Shown piece by piece: positions 22,905-34,475 of a stretch of 64,000 nt of DNA; positions within the stretch are counted from its first letter, which is position 1, and each line of letters starts with the position of its first letter. The translations under genes and the position numbers were made by a program. The notes beneath the pieces are model-generated. The model searched no databases, was not told the origin of the DNA, and saw nothing but the letters and a program-made list of their open reading frames with translations. This DNA is from Luidia sarsii (lineage: Eukaryota > Echinodermata > Asteroidea > Paxillosida > Luidiidae): positions 11,923,145 to 11,987,144 of the forward strand of contig OX465103.1 of assembly GCA_949987565.1 (NCBI GenBank), given 5' to 3'.

Positions 22905-23395
22905 GGTCAAAACAACTTCCAATAGTACAAAATAAAAATGCCTTGCCAACACTTAAACGGTATAAACTATAAGTACGTTTTTCCTCCTCTACCCGTGCAT
23001 ATTCCCCTAAATTCGGTATGGTACATGCCATCACACTACAGGCTCGATCCATACACGACGATTCCATTCTGTCAAAGCGACTTCCAATTAGTACAAGATA
23101 AAAATGCCTTGCCAACTAGTGAACGATACAAACTATAAGTACGTTTTTCTCCTCTATTACCCGTGCACATTCCCCTAAAATCGGTATGGAACATGCCGTC
23201 ACACTACAGGCTCAATCCATACACGACGATTCCATTCTGTCAAAACGACTTACAAAATGAAAATGCCTTGCCAACTCTTAAAAATACAAACTTTAAGTAC
23301 GGTTTCCCCCTCTATTACCCGTGCACATTCCCCTAAAATCGGTATGGTACATGCAGTCACGCTACAGGCTCGTTCCGTATACGACAATTCCACTC
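22905..23395 (+). repeat. tandem repeat, about 160-bp unit, three copies
   Basis: ATGCCTTGCCAAC begins at 22938, 23104 and 23263, giving periods of 166 and 159 bp. Each unit also has TATAAGTACG/TTTAAGTACG, CCCGTGCA(T/C)ATTCCCCTAAA, GGTATGG(T/A)ACATGC and ACAGGCTC. It carries no coding potential that I recognise. Confidence 0.85.
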
Positions 23396-24034
23396 CGAAA
23401 AAAAGGAAACAAATGGGTTGGACGTGAGAATTACACGCCAGCACATGGCTGGCCACCAACATCGTATAGACCGAACATCACATAGAGATTGTGAAATTAA
23501 GACTTTCAATTGACACACGGTACATCATTGTGAAGCAACAAAAGTACAAATCAATCTTCGGATCAACTCAACATGGCAAGAAATTAATGAAATCGGTTCA
23601 TGTCAATTAGGATATGTATATGTACAGGTATGTACAAAACGAATTATATACAAAAGGTTCACTTATATGAATTAAAAAAGAAAGAAAGAAAGAAGTTCCT
23701 GGAGTGACGCTTAATAAGAAATCAATGTTTTACCATCAACTTTCAAATTGCTGAACTGCATATAATTCGGACAAATCAAGGGAAATTTGGGAGCAATCTA
23801 GTACATCTAGAAATCCAGCCGTTGAATGCGATATAGAAACAAAATAACACACCTCGACAATGTTAATAGTGCTGTGAATTCTCAGTGAAACCATATACTG
23901 TACATGCTACTGACCTTAACTTGTCAAAATCTCCCCAAAATGTCCCGGGCTGTTGAGATTTCTGTGCGGGTTTTTTGGTTCAGGTCCACGACTCGGTATC
24001 TCTGTACAGGTCCGTTAGGGGTAAGGTATGCCAG
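23396..24034. other. gene-free stretch
   Basis: AT-rich; an AAAG microsatellite at about 23677-23693. Confidence 0.4.
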
Positions 24035-24640
24035 TCCTGAATGAATCCTACCCGAACGGATGGGCGGTGGGTATTCCCTCGGTCGAGCTCCGAGTCTGTG
24101 ATCATTCGGACGCTGTATAACAATCCCGGGCTGTTGTTGCTCCGGTGCAGAGTGGGGCTGATGACTGACTCGTGGCTGGCTACCCAGCTGACTGACTACG
24201 AGAGTCCCGGATACCAGCCCATTCCTTGCTGTGTGTAGCGCGAGCCGAGCCGTGATGAAGAGCGAGCGAGCGAGCGAGCGAGCGTGGAGGAGGAGGAGCG
24301 AGTGGGCCAATCTGCGCCCGCGCCGGTGACGACGGTCCGGGAGCAGCGTGCTGTGAGCGCCGTCACGACTGGGGCCCGACCCCCTCAGCCAGCCAACCCC
24401 CTTGCCTCGCCTCGCCAGGCCTCGCCCCCCCCCCCCCCCCAACCCCCTTGACCCTATCGAGGTCGTCCGAGCTCGGGATGCTGACTTCCAAAAGCAACGT
24501 GTGCGCCGTCTGTAACTCGACCCCCGTTCCTTCCCGTCATAATTACCGCGAGACTCTCTACGACTCGTGCCCTCTCTCTCTCTCCTCTTCCTCCACTTCT
24601 CCCAACCCGGGATCATGAAGGATACGCACATTATACGATC
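24035..24640. promoter_or_regulatory. CpG island, likely promoter region
   Basis: Dense CpG, a (GAGC)n tract at 24260-24283, a CCAAT box in GGGCCAATCTGCGCCCGCGCC (about 24305-24325) and a long C-run at 24425-24440. This combination is typical of a TATA-less animal promoter or 5' UTR. Long frames here are open on both strands, so strand and transcript cannot be decided. Confidence 0.5.
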
Positions 24641-26249
24641 CGAAATCTGCATCACAATACCACCGAGTTACAGATAGCCTGGCTGTGCGGGGAGTCCCTA
24701 CAATATAAAAAAGGCCACTTCGACGATGCACGCCAATAACCCAATGCACTGAATAGTGTAGTAACATGAATGTACTTTCTGCTATCGAGTAAGGTCCAGC
24801 TAGGAATTGTGTTTAATTCTCGTACCAGTAGAAGTCGTAACGCACTCCGCGTATCATTGGGTATATACTTCAACCTTCAGCGTCGACCGGCCATTTTTCG
24901 ACTCGCCTACACCGATCAACCAAAGGGAAGCCAACATGCATGCCTACGTGGAAAACGGAGAACAGTGGGCCCCTTTTCCAAAATCCGGCTTTGGCTCAGG
25001 CTCCGGCTTTGTCTCTCTTACTTTCGTCCATTTTCAAGTACAAGGCATGGACACGGCTCCGTTTTTTTTAATGTTAGACTGCATTTCGAAAAAATAAAAA
25101 AAATATCGAAAGCTTTAACTTCAACGAAGAACTCCAATCTGTGTTTTCAGCTTTTGGATAGCAGAGACGAAGCCGGGGCCCGAAGCCTAAGCCGGGTTTT
25201 GATAAAAAGGGCCCTGGTTTCTGGAGCAATGTAAATCAACGGGTGAGGGAACGTCTCCCCGAATGCTACAAATCACAGGGCAGTACGAGGCTAAACCCAA
25301 GTGCATAAATCATTCCAATGTTAGATTTCCGAGAGCCCAAGTTTACATTGAGGCTTCACAAAAATGTTCACCTCAAAAACATATTTGCCACTTTTCTTTT
25401 CTCAGTCTCGGCAAACACGTAGGTCAATAACTCCCTTTTTTTTGAATACCTGATAGAGAATGTATATGTGTATTGCTTGGTCTTCACTGGGGAAGTCTTT
25501 CGTCTAGCTACTGGCCGATCAGAAAAAGCTCTTGAGAACCACGTGATCCGATGTCAGACAACAGAATGTGGCGCCCGAGCAGATACTCGCATAACTCAAA
25601 GGACACGTGACCATTAATTGCCAGCTCGACGCCTGGCTGCGTAGTGACAGTATACCACATCATATCACACCACTTTACCGCGCATAGGCCTGCTCTGAAG
25701 AAAAAAACCCCAATCCCGATCCTATTTTTGGGATGCCCTGACATTTTGACATCGAAAAGTGACAACAGATTGAAACTCGCAGTTTTCAAGCCACTGTCTA
25801 AAAAAATTAACACCATAAAGAAATATAATCACTTTCCCGTGGAGATTGGTACAACGATTAGGTGAAAGTAGGATTTCTGATTGGAACAAAACTTATTCGT
25901 TGCTGGTCACTGATATTACCAATGTTGTTTTATACCTTAACTTGCGAGCAAACTGGTGACACTTCGTATCAGAGTCGAGTCACACACAACACACTGGAGG
26001 CAACATTAATGGTTCAATGAGGCGCTGTTGGAGAACATCACGTAGAGTAACACGACGAACAGAAGACTTTCGCTTTATCCCGTGCGTTCCGTATCGTCAA
26101 TGCATGTGTGCTCGCGGCATTGATGGTCAACCTCGTATCCAGGGAGCTCGCCTCGAGGGGCGTCCCAATGTAATGAACGGCCAGTTTCAAGCAAAGTCCC
26201 CGGATAAACTTGAGGTAAAAAGCATCCAGCAATTGACTGAAGTACAAAC
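24641..26249. other. gene-free stretch
   Basis: I recognise no exon or named repeat. Confidence 0.4.
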
Positions 26250-26337
26250 CCAGGGGTGGATTTTACAAAGCCTTGCGATGCATCATAACTCAACCCACGA
26301 CTGATAACCCATCGTCAGTTGTGATGGGCCATGTGGC
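26250..26337 (+). repeat. GGATTTCACAAAGCC-family element, partial copy 3
   Basis: GGGGTGGATTTTACAAAGCC, then GCGATGCATCATAACTCAAC and an inverted GATAACCCATCG...GTTGTGATGGGCC arm. The far half of the element is missing. Confidence 0.6.
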
Positions 26338-27119
26338 ATTGACATTGGTTTTACACGTGGAGGCATGGTAGCCGTGGTATAGAGAAATAGCTGTGACGTC
26401 ACCACGTGCTGCAACACGACTGGTACCCCTGTCCGCAACACTGGGTCAAAGGCACAACGAACATTAAGGACATCCTCTTTGAGCGAAACAAATGCACAGC
26501 TGTACATACTTCCACTCGAATTAAGGCAAGGTAACAGTTTCAAAAACAAAATGTAGGAATGGGCAGCTTTTGGCACAGGAAACGTGTGAACATCGATCCA
26601 AATACAGTATTTAAAAAAAAATCATACCAAATGGCCCATTTGCAAAATCTCCTATAATCACATCACCTTACTGTAGATCATCACAGGTCACAGGTCGTAG
26701 GTTAACGGCCATAGTGAGGTCAACATAATAGTGAGGGGAAAACCCTCAGGATTGGTCTATTTACAATCACTCATATCACACCATGAAAACATTCCAACAC
26801 TTTTGAAAAAAAAAGGCCTGCAAATTTCTCCACTCCCCCCCAATGAAACACTCCTTCAGCAGTCAGCCGGGTGGGGAGTCAAGGGTCAAGGGTCAAGAGT
26901 CACAGCTCCAGTATTCACAGCGTTACACTCTTGTAGGCTCCGGTGAAACCTGCACAAACAACCTGGAGTAAACAAATCAAACAAACAACAAGACCTCCAT
27001 TAAAACAGATCCCACAAAAAACTAAATTTTCCTTGCACGGACTATGTTCCAAACCATAATCAAAGGCGTTCATTTCAGACATAGGAGTGGGGAAAAATCA
27101 CTGATTACCCAAAGAGGCA
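26338..27119. other. gene-free stretch
   Basis: I recognise no feature. Confidence 0.4.
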
Positions 27120-27185
27120 ATGAAATTTGATTGGACCATGATTTGAACCTGCCCCTCAAGATTCAGATAACTGCACTTGCCTGGA
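27120..27185 (-). repeat. SINE remnant with B box
   Basis: On the minus strand GGGGCAGGTTCAAATCATGG contains a B-box-like GGTTCAAATC. Similar minus-strand tails occur near 54465 and 35275. The A-box half is not convincing. Confidence 0.4.
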
Positions 27186-27194
27186 AGTACAAAA

Positions 27195-27293
27195 GGTTTG
27201 CGGTGACACCATATAAGTCTTCTCTTTTGAGAGTGAGTTTGGCCCTGAAAAGAGCCCGTTACTCGAGTGTGTACTCTCCCCATCCTGGTGTCA
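27195..27293 (-). repeat. histone-stem-loop-like repeat, copy B
   Basis: On the minus strand 27256-27241 reads GGCTCTTTTCAGGGCC, which keeps the histone-type stem with one G-U pair. A TCTCAAAAGAGAAG block follows 3' at the same distance as in the other copies. The upstream hairpin block is shortened. Confidence 0.65.
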
Positions 27294-28411
27294 TCGCAAA
27301 CCTTCCACTCTTAGGAATAGTATCATCTGAGGTCGTTTTACTCAGCAAAATGTGTCCAACCTTTTCCCTACTTTTTTAGGCCTCAAACTCGTGTGCAATG
27401 TACATGTGTCTGCAAGGGGCAAAAGCCTGGTACCAAAGCATCAGTCTGGCACCAAAGTTTCACCACAGGCGAAATGTGTGCCTTGCAACAGCAGCTCTTG
27501 GTTGCCAGACCAAAGCGGACAACAGCAACAGGCTAAATACCCCACAGGACATACAGTGGATTCTGGCTTGTTTCTTTGCTTCACCGGCCTCGCTGGATGC
27601 AAAGGCCCCTCCCCCTCCTCCCACACCCCTCGAGTGCCTCCACCCACTCCACCCCATCACCCAGCTTAGAGAAACACCCAAAAGCAGGCCAGGCCATTCC
27701 TAACGCCCAATTGAGGGAGGCCAACCCCTCTGTAAAACGCTGCTGAATGTTAAGAGGTTGGCATGTACACGTTCACGTACATGTCTTGTGCCGACATCGC
27801 TCCATCAAAGACTATCATTCACATCACATCTACGTCTACCCCCAGGTTGTCCAGCCCCATCACCCCACCACCACCACCACCACCACCTCTATGACGACCA
27901 CAATTAACACTCGTGAACATTTTACGAGCACATTTCCCCGCATAAATCAAGCCGGCAGGCCAGTCCCCTGCAGCACACGCAGTAAATCACAGCATCCCCC
28001 TAAAAGTGGCCCCGACATTTCAATCCCCACTTTCTTCCTCTGCCAACGAGTGCCTAATGTCAGTCCCCCACCCCCTTCCCCCAAAGTCCCTTTACATTTG
28101 CCAGTATCTGTTACTGAGGTATTAACGTTTGGGGGGGATTTCAACCCTAGCTTGTATTTTTTCTTTTATGATGGCCATTAATTAAAAAGGATGGGGGAAA
28201 ATGACATGTTGTTGCCAAACATGGCCAGCCAGTGTTGACTGGTAAATGTTACTGGAGCTAAGCATGTATTGGTTACATGTATGGGCTACGCATCCAACGA
28301 CTACAAAAGCATCAACAATTTGGCCCATTTCTTGGGACTAGAATTGCCATATATCCATCTTGAATAGAACCAAAGTCTTCACTGTTTTTGCACGTAACTC
28401 AGGGATCTGTG
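27294..28411. other. gene-free stretch
   Basis: Short (CCA)n near 27869-27888. Plus-strand frames here (such as 27398-27703) have no recognisable domain. Confidence 0.4.
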
Positions 28412-29655
28412 ACACATTCATGAGATCATAGGACCACATTCATGAGATCATAGGACCACATTCATGAGATCATAGGACCACATTAATGAGATCATAGGAC
28501 CACATTAATGAGATCATAGGACCACATACATGAGATCATAGGACCACATTCTTGAGATCATAGGACCACATTCATGGGATCATAGGACCACATTCATGAG
28601 ATCATAGGACCACATTCTTGAGATCATAGGACCACATTCATGAGATCATAGGACCACATTCATGAGATCATAGGACCACATTCATGAGATCATAGGACCA
28701 CATTCATGAGATCATAGGACCACATTCTTGAGATCATAGGACCACATTCATGAGATCATAGGACCACATACATGAGATCATAGGACCACATTCATGAGAT
28801 CATAGGACCACATTCATGAGATCATAGGACCACATTCATGAGATCATAGGACCACATTAATGAGATCATAGGACCACATTCATGAGATCATAGGACCACA
28901 TTCATGAGATCATAGGACCACATTAATGAGATCATAGGACCACATACATGAGATCATAGGACCACATTCATGAGATCATAGGACCACATTCATGAGATCA
29001 TAGGACCACATTCTTGAGATCATAGGACCACATACATGAGATCATAGGACCACATTCATGAGATCATAGGACCACATTCATGAGATCATAGGACCACATT
29101 CATGAGATCATAGGACCACATTCATGATATCATAGGACCACATTCATGAGATCATAGGACCACATTCATGAGATCATAGGACCCAAACATGAGATCATAG
29201 GACCACATTCATGAGATCATAGGACCACATTCATGAGATCATAGGACCACATTCATGAGATCATAGGACCACATTCATGAGATCATAGGACCACATTCAT
29301 GAGATCATAGGACCACATTCATGAGATCATAGGACCACATTCATGAGATCATAGGAACATATACATGAGATCATAGGACCACATTCATGAGATCATAGGA
29401 CCACATTCATGAGATCATAGGACCACATACATGAGATCATAGGACCACATACATGAGATCATAGGACCACATTCATGAGATCATAGGACCACATTCATGA
29501 GATCATAGGACCACATTCATGAGATCATAGGACCACATTCATGAGATCATAGGACCACATTCATGAGATCATAGGACCACATTCATGAGATCATAGGACC
29601 ACATTCATGAGATCATAGGACCACATTCATGAGATCATAAGACCACACTCATGGG
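28412..29655 (+). repeat. 22-bp satellite-like array
   Basis: About 56 head-to-tail units of CACATTCATGAGATCATAGGAC over 1.24 kb, all in one orientation. Variants such as ATTAATGAG, ATACATGAG and ATTCTTGAG are interspersed. Almost every unit keeps GATC. There is no open frame of note and no inverted units. Confidence 0.97.
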
Positions 29656-29917
29656 TAATCATGCAAAGCACTCAGACATACATGTAGAGCGTCAACCCAT
29701 CATTAGAACATGTAGGTGTAAATGTAGGTGTTCTACCTGATACTACAATAACACTTGGCACCTTCCTTGCTCACTGTTTTTTATCTATCATCTGCTACAC
29801 CTTGTTACCTGATTCCTTTCCCCCTTTCTCCAACCCCAACGCCAAACCACTATCCTGTCTTGTGTCTGTCAACTGCACACCCCTTCATGACCAACAGAGG
29901 TCCCACTGGAGGTGTAA
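29656..29917. other. gene-free stretch
   Basis: Nothing recognisable. Confidence 0.4.
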
Positions 29918-30292
29918 GCTATCTCTCCTTCTCTCTCTGTCTCTCCATCTCTCTGTCTGTCTCTGTCTTTTTTCTCTGACTCTCTCTGTCTTTCTCCATC
30001 TCTCTCCGTCTGTCTGTCTGTCTCTGTCTGTCTCTGTCTTTCTCCATCTCTCCCTTTCTGTATGTCTCTCTCTCTCTGCCTCTGCCTCTGCCTCTCTCTG
30101 TCTCTTTCTCTCTGTCCCTCCATCTGTCTCTGTCTCTTTCTCTCTGTCCCTCCATCTGTCTCTGTCTCTTTCTCTCTGTCTCTCCTTCTGTATCTGTCTG
30201 GCTCTCTGTCTCTCCCTCTCCCCGTCTCTCAGTCTCTCTCTGTCCGTCTGTCTGTATCTCTTCCTCCCTCCCTCTCACTCTCTCGCTGAAAT
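29918..30292. repeat. CT/CTGT-rich polypyrimidine array
   Basis: Degenerate (TC)n, TCTCTG and TCTGTCTG units for about 370 bp. Frames through it on both strands are repeat artefacts. Confidence 0.95.
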
Positions 30293-31668
30293 CGCTATCT
30301 GATATAATGAGAAGGGCAGCATGGGTCCATGCCACCAGTGCACACTCTCAAATCAATGCTGACCATAGATCACCCACACTTGTAACAACTTCACCCCATT
30401 CAGTGATCCCATCCCTGCCGATACCCACCCCTAGCCTCTTCCGATACCCAAGAGCGAGGCCATCCTGGACATCTTGTCCTCATTTTCTGGGCTCATTTCC
30501 TCCTGGGCCCAGTAGTGAGAGAGCTCTGGTCACGTTTATTTTGGTAGAAGGTATTTCCGATCCGGCCGATACAGACTTCCAGGCAACGCCAACCTCCATC
30601 TCTATCTAGTCTAGCAATAGACCAGCAGAGAGCCAAGCACAGACCCATACAACCTAAAGACTGACAGCATCTACTGGTATTAAAAAATGACATCAGGATA
30701 CTGCAATGTGATGGGGGACCCATCTAAAATGAAACCATAGGCTGAAGTCAAGATCAACGCCACGCATTTGTATTGTTAGTGTGGCATGACAAGTGGTATA
30801 CTTTGCCAAAGGTTCTATGATGCCATGTGGCAATGCCTATGGATGTACACATTTTCTATATATCCACATTATACAGTGTCCGTCTGTGGCAGCACTCTTC
30901 ACTTCCACCCATACTGTTTCTTTAAAGATGGCAGCCTCCATGACATTACAGTCTGGTACCTTCTATCGTCAAAGAGACTTCCAGTATATAATATACATGT
31001 ATGTCTGTGAAGCCAAGCTCATTTTCAAGTTGGAGCCTCCAATCTGATGCATTAAAAGGCTATTCCACCCTATGAAGAGACCTACGGCTAATTTCAAAAG
31101 ACCCGCTTGGGGGGGGGGAGGCTAAGAAACCTGTCCTCACACTGCACAGTCGGCCTTGCTGAAACAAAGATCACAAACCAAAAACTGACCCGACTGCACA
31201 ATGAATGGGGCATCTGGGGCTGCTGCCATAGCAAAAGCGCTAAAAAAAACCAAACCACTTGGGACAATATCAGCTTACCTGGTCAATTGGACCGGACAGG
31301 GGTGCCAACTGGCCCAATTTGGTCTCAGCAGAGTGCCAATTAAACCACTAGCCCAACACACCAGGTACACTGTAGGGCTAGGCGCTGTACAGTGTACATG
31401 TACATACAACCTTGTGAACACTACATGTACTTGAGTGTGGCCATTCTCCCAAGGACATTCTCCCCCCCTTTCTTTTCCACCCCCTCTTTACAACAGGTAC
31501 AACTTCCGGGGGGGGGGGGGGAGGGTGGGGGGAACAGGCCACCCAGAGGAGTTTATCAATCAAAACAAGCCATAAAGAAAAGAAAAAAAGAATAAGCTGA
31601 ATTTGATAATTTACTGGGGGCTTGGAGAGGTTGCATCAGGTCTGACCCCACCGGTCATCCGTGGGACC

Positions 31669-31670
<2 letters not shown>
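30293..31670. other. gene-free stretch
   Basis: I recognise no exon; a G-run lies at 31509-31521. Confidence 0.4.
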
Positions 31671-31721
<51 letters not shown>

Positions 31722-31722
31722 G
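31671..31722. repeat. (GA)n microsatellite followed by G-run
   Basis: About 20 GA dinucleotides then about 12 G. Confidence 0.95.
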
Positions 31723-32684
31723 CACGGTTGTGAGAAACACAAGACGGCCAATGGTGACGGCCAATGGTGAAGGCCAGTCAGCGTCTCACAGGGAGGAGAG
31801 TCACAGGCAGGCGTGATTCACTGCTTCAGGTCAGCAGCAAGTGGTCGCCCACCAGATGGAACCCACTTGTGCACTCCCCGGCCACGAGGGCAAGCAAATC
31901 CGACCCAAACCCTCAAAAAGGTATAGGGAGAAAGGGGGCGGGGAGCAGGAAGAGGAATTCCGATAACTCTTGAGAGGCTGGTCATGATGCAATGTTTATA
32001 AACCACATCCACTATTTCCCCCAGACCACCCAAAACCATCCGGTACAATAGACAATTAGACAAGGACTGGAGCAGCAGCGAGCAAGCAGCAGACCACAAT
32101 CAAATGCAAGGCACAGGCAAGCAGCATCACACGAAGATGTGGCTGGCTGTCAAACAAAGGACTTCCTGAGCTCAGCCTTCATTAAGAATTCAGGGCTTAA
32201 GCAGCCTACACAATTTACCCCTGATTTCGTTCTACGATAAGGAGGTGCCAATGAAGTTTCTTTCTTTCTTGTTTTGGTGGGCCCAACAGCTATTTCTGTC
32301 TTCAAGGCTCTGCTCTGGGCCAAGTTTAAGAGGCATGCATGCCCAACAAAGCAAAACCAAATCACTGGCTCCCCAATTCTGACCGGGCTTCTGAAATCTG
32401 GGTGAGTGGAGCTGTTTGGATAGGGAGACCTATCGGTGACCACAGACTTGGATTGGGGCCGGTGAAGAAGCAACTGTGAAGCAGCAACTGTGGTAGATGA
32501 ATTTTTCATCTGAGGGACGTCTCTTAGTGCCAGGGATGGAGGTAGGGGTGGGTCTACTGGAGCAACACTGTTATCTGGAGTCCAGTTGCTTTGGGAGGGA
32601 GGGAGGAAAACAAGAAGAAGTGGATAGGAAGAGACAGAGAGGAATAAGGTTTTGAAGGGTGGACGGTGGAAGCACAAAGTGGAA
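31723..32684. other. gene-free stretch
   Basis: A minus-strand frame is open over about 32704-32150 but has no recognisable domain, and its N-terminal part is the histone-stem-loop-like repeat, so I do not call a gene. Confidence 0.4.
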
Positions 32685-32689
32685 AGTTT

Positions 32690-32791
32690 TCGGTGGCACC
32701 ACATAAGTCATCTCTTTCGAGATGGAGCCTCCCTCTGAAAAGAGTCGGTAACTCAATGTTTCGGGCAGTGTGTACTCTGCCTGTCATCAGG
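32690..32791 (-). repeat. histone-stem-loop-like repeat, copy C
   Basis: On the minus strand the core CTCTTTTCAGAG is kept but the outer stem is mispaired. The downstream block CATCTCGAAAGAGATG forms a perfect 6-bp hairpin with a GAAA loop. The upstream GGCAG...CTGCC hairpin is present (about 32782-32763). Confidence 0.65.
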
Positions 32792-32829
32792 ATATGACAC
32801 TTGTATCACCCCCTGTATTTTCAAATGGA

Positions 32830-32935
32830 ATGCTAATGGCAGCTAATGGCTGAATGCTGGTGCCCCCAAAGATGGCTGACTTTTGTTGTGGGGAAGGCCG
32901 CCATCTAAGGGCTGGATAACTCAGGTGGGAAGACA
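32830..32935 (+). repeat. SINE fragment
   Basis: GCTAATGGCTGAATGCTGGTGCCCCC, then CCATCTAAGGGCTGGATAACTCAGGTGG match the better copy at 54157-54345, truncated before the B box. Confidence 0.6.
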
Positions 32936-33603
32936 GAAAGAGTACTTCTACAATGTATGTTAATCCACAGGTCTTAAGTCCCCCTCCCGAACATTTTTTT
33001 CTTTGCTGATTTTTTTTCTTCAAATTTCCTTATTGGGTTTCCTTGACTTTGTTGAGTATTTTGGGGGTTTTGTTTTTTTATCTTCTTTCAAGCTTTTGTT
33101 CCAAAAATTGTTGACAGGGGTTTGCAGGGGTTAGCTCTACACACGCTTCATTCATCGGGCGCCATATGTGTAGACCCAGGGGCTTGTACTGCAAGGGAAC
33201 GGCATGCAACTCTCCCGGTCCAGGGGAATATCAAAATAAAGGATGAAATTCGAAGGCCGCCAGAAATGTCTCCTCCATCTCCCTTTGGGGTTCCAGTGCA
33301 AACACGACGAGAAATGCTTGAGATTTTGTTTCACTCCCTAATCCCCTCCCTCCCTCATTCCAAAGACTGAGCCCAAATATGCGGACGGAGGAAACTAATA
33401 TCAGATTGAAGACTTCTGTGTACTGTGACCGAGAGGAGACGGCAGCGACAATCGGTTACCCTGGGCCTTGCTTTAAAGATGCCACAGGGCAGTTTCCTGA
33501 ACATGGGTATTCCAGTTTGCATCATGATTGCACTATTGTTTTAAAAGTGTTGTTAGAAATGATCATTGTTACTGCTGAAATACATGTACACAACCTCCCA
33601 AAA
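32936..33603. other. gene-free stretch
   Basis: T-rich around 33000-33110; nothing recognisable. Confidence 0.4.
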
Positions 33604-33634
<31 letters not shown>

Positions 33635-34046
33635 GGGGGAGAGGAGAGAGAGAGGGGAGAGAGAGGGAGAGAGAGAGGGGGAGAGAGAGAGGGAAAGAGA
33701 GAGGGAGAGAGAGAGAGAGAGAGAGGGGGAGAGGGAGAGAGAGGAGAAAGAGGAGAGAGAGGAGAGATGAGAGAGGAGAGGAAAGAGAGAAAGAGATAGA
33801 GCTGAGAGAGAGGAGAGAGAGAGAGGGGGGAGAGAGAGAGAGTGAGAAAGAGAGGGGAAAGAGACAGAGAGAGGGGGAGATGGAGAGGGAGAGAGAGGGG
33901 GACAGAGAGAGAAAGAGAGAAGAGAGAGGGGGGAGAGAGAGAGTGAGAGAGAGAGGGGGAAGAGACAGAGAGAGGGGGAGAGGGAGAGGGAGAGAGAGGG
34001 GGACAGAGAGAGAAAGAGTGAGGAGAGAAAGAGGGGGACGAGAGAG
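33604..34046. repeat. GA-rich polypurine array up to assembly gap
   Basis: About 440 bp of (GA)n/GGGA purines with almost no pyrimidines, ending at the N block. All long frames here are repeat artefacts. Confidence 0.95.
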
Positions 34047-34246
34047 NNNNNNNNNNNNNNNNNNNNNNNNNNNNNNNNNNNNNNNNNNNNNNNNNNNNNN
34101 NNNNNNNNNNNNNNNNNNNNNNNNNNNNNNNNNNNNNNNNNNNNNNNNNNNNNNNNNNNNNNNNNNNNNNNNNNNNNNNNNNNNNNNNNNNNNNNNNNNN
34201 NNNNNNNNNNNNNNNNNNNNNNNNNNNNNNNNNNNNNNNNNNNNNN
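34047..34246. other. assembly gap, 200 N
   Basis: Exactly 200 N, a conventional placeholder length, so the true size is unknown. Left and right flanks are different repeats (GA-rich and CT-rich), consistent with assembly failure in low-complexity sequence. Confidence 0.99.
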
Positions 34247-34475
34247 TGGCTCTCTATCTGTCTCTCCCTGTCTCTCCACGTCTCTTCATCCATCTATTCT
34301 TGTCTGGCTCTCTATCTGTCTCTCCCTGTCTCTCCCTGTCTCTTCATCCATCTATTCTTGCCTGGCTCTCTATCTGTCTCTCCCTGTCTCTCCATGTCTC
34401 TTCATCCATCTATTCTTGTCTGGTTATCTATGTGGCTTTATAATTATATCTGCCTCTCCCTGTCTCTACCTCAGT
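34247..34475. repeat. 58-bp CT-rich minisatellite
   Basis: Units starting TGGCTCTCTATCTGTC lie at 34247, 34305 and 34363, exactly 58 bp apart, each ending CATCCATCTATTCTTG(T/C)C. The array runs into the gap, so more copies are probably missing. It fades into CT-rich sequence by about 34475. Confidence 0.9.

Noticed and set aside
24478..24618. 46-codon plus-strand frame starting MLTSKSNVCAVCNS with a CxxC motif, at the edge of the CpG island
   Set aside because: The CxxC pair is not followed by a second cysteine pair at zinc-finger spacing and the frame ends quickly. I found no donor site or homologous family.
23924..24655. 243-codon minus-strand Arg/Ser/Gly-rich frame
   Set aside because: It lies in a CpG island where stops are depleted, with no recognisable domain. 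Frames are open on both strands.
28412..29655. CRISPR-like array
   Set aside because: Units are contiguous 22-bp tandem repeats with no unique spacers, in a eukaryotic context.
32150..32704. 184-codon minus-strand frame
   Set aside because: Its start is in a dispersed repeat, no domain is visible, and no splice sites support it.
33379..34443. 354- and 246-codon frames across the N gap
   Set aside because: They are GA/CT low-complexity sequence and unknown bases; no real protein can be inferred.
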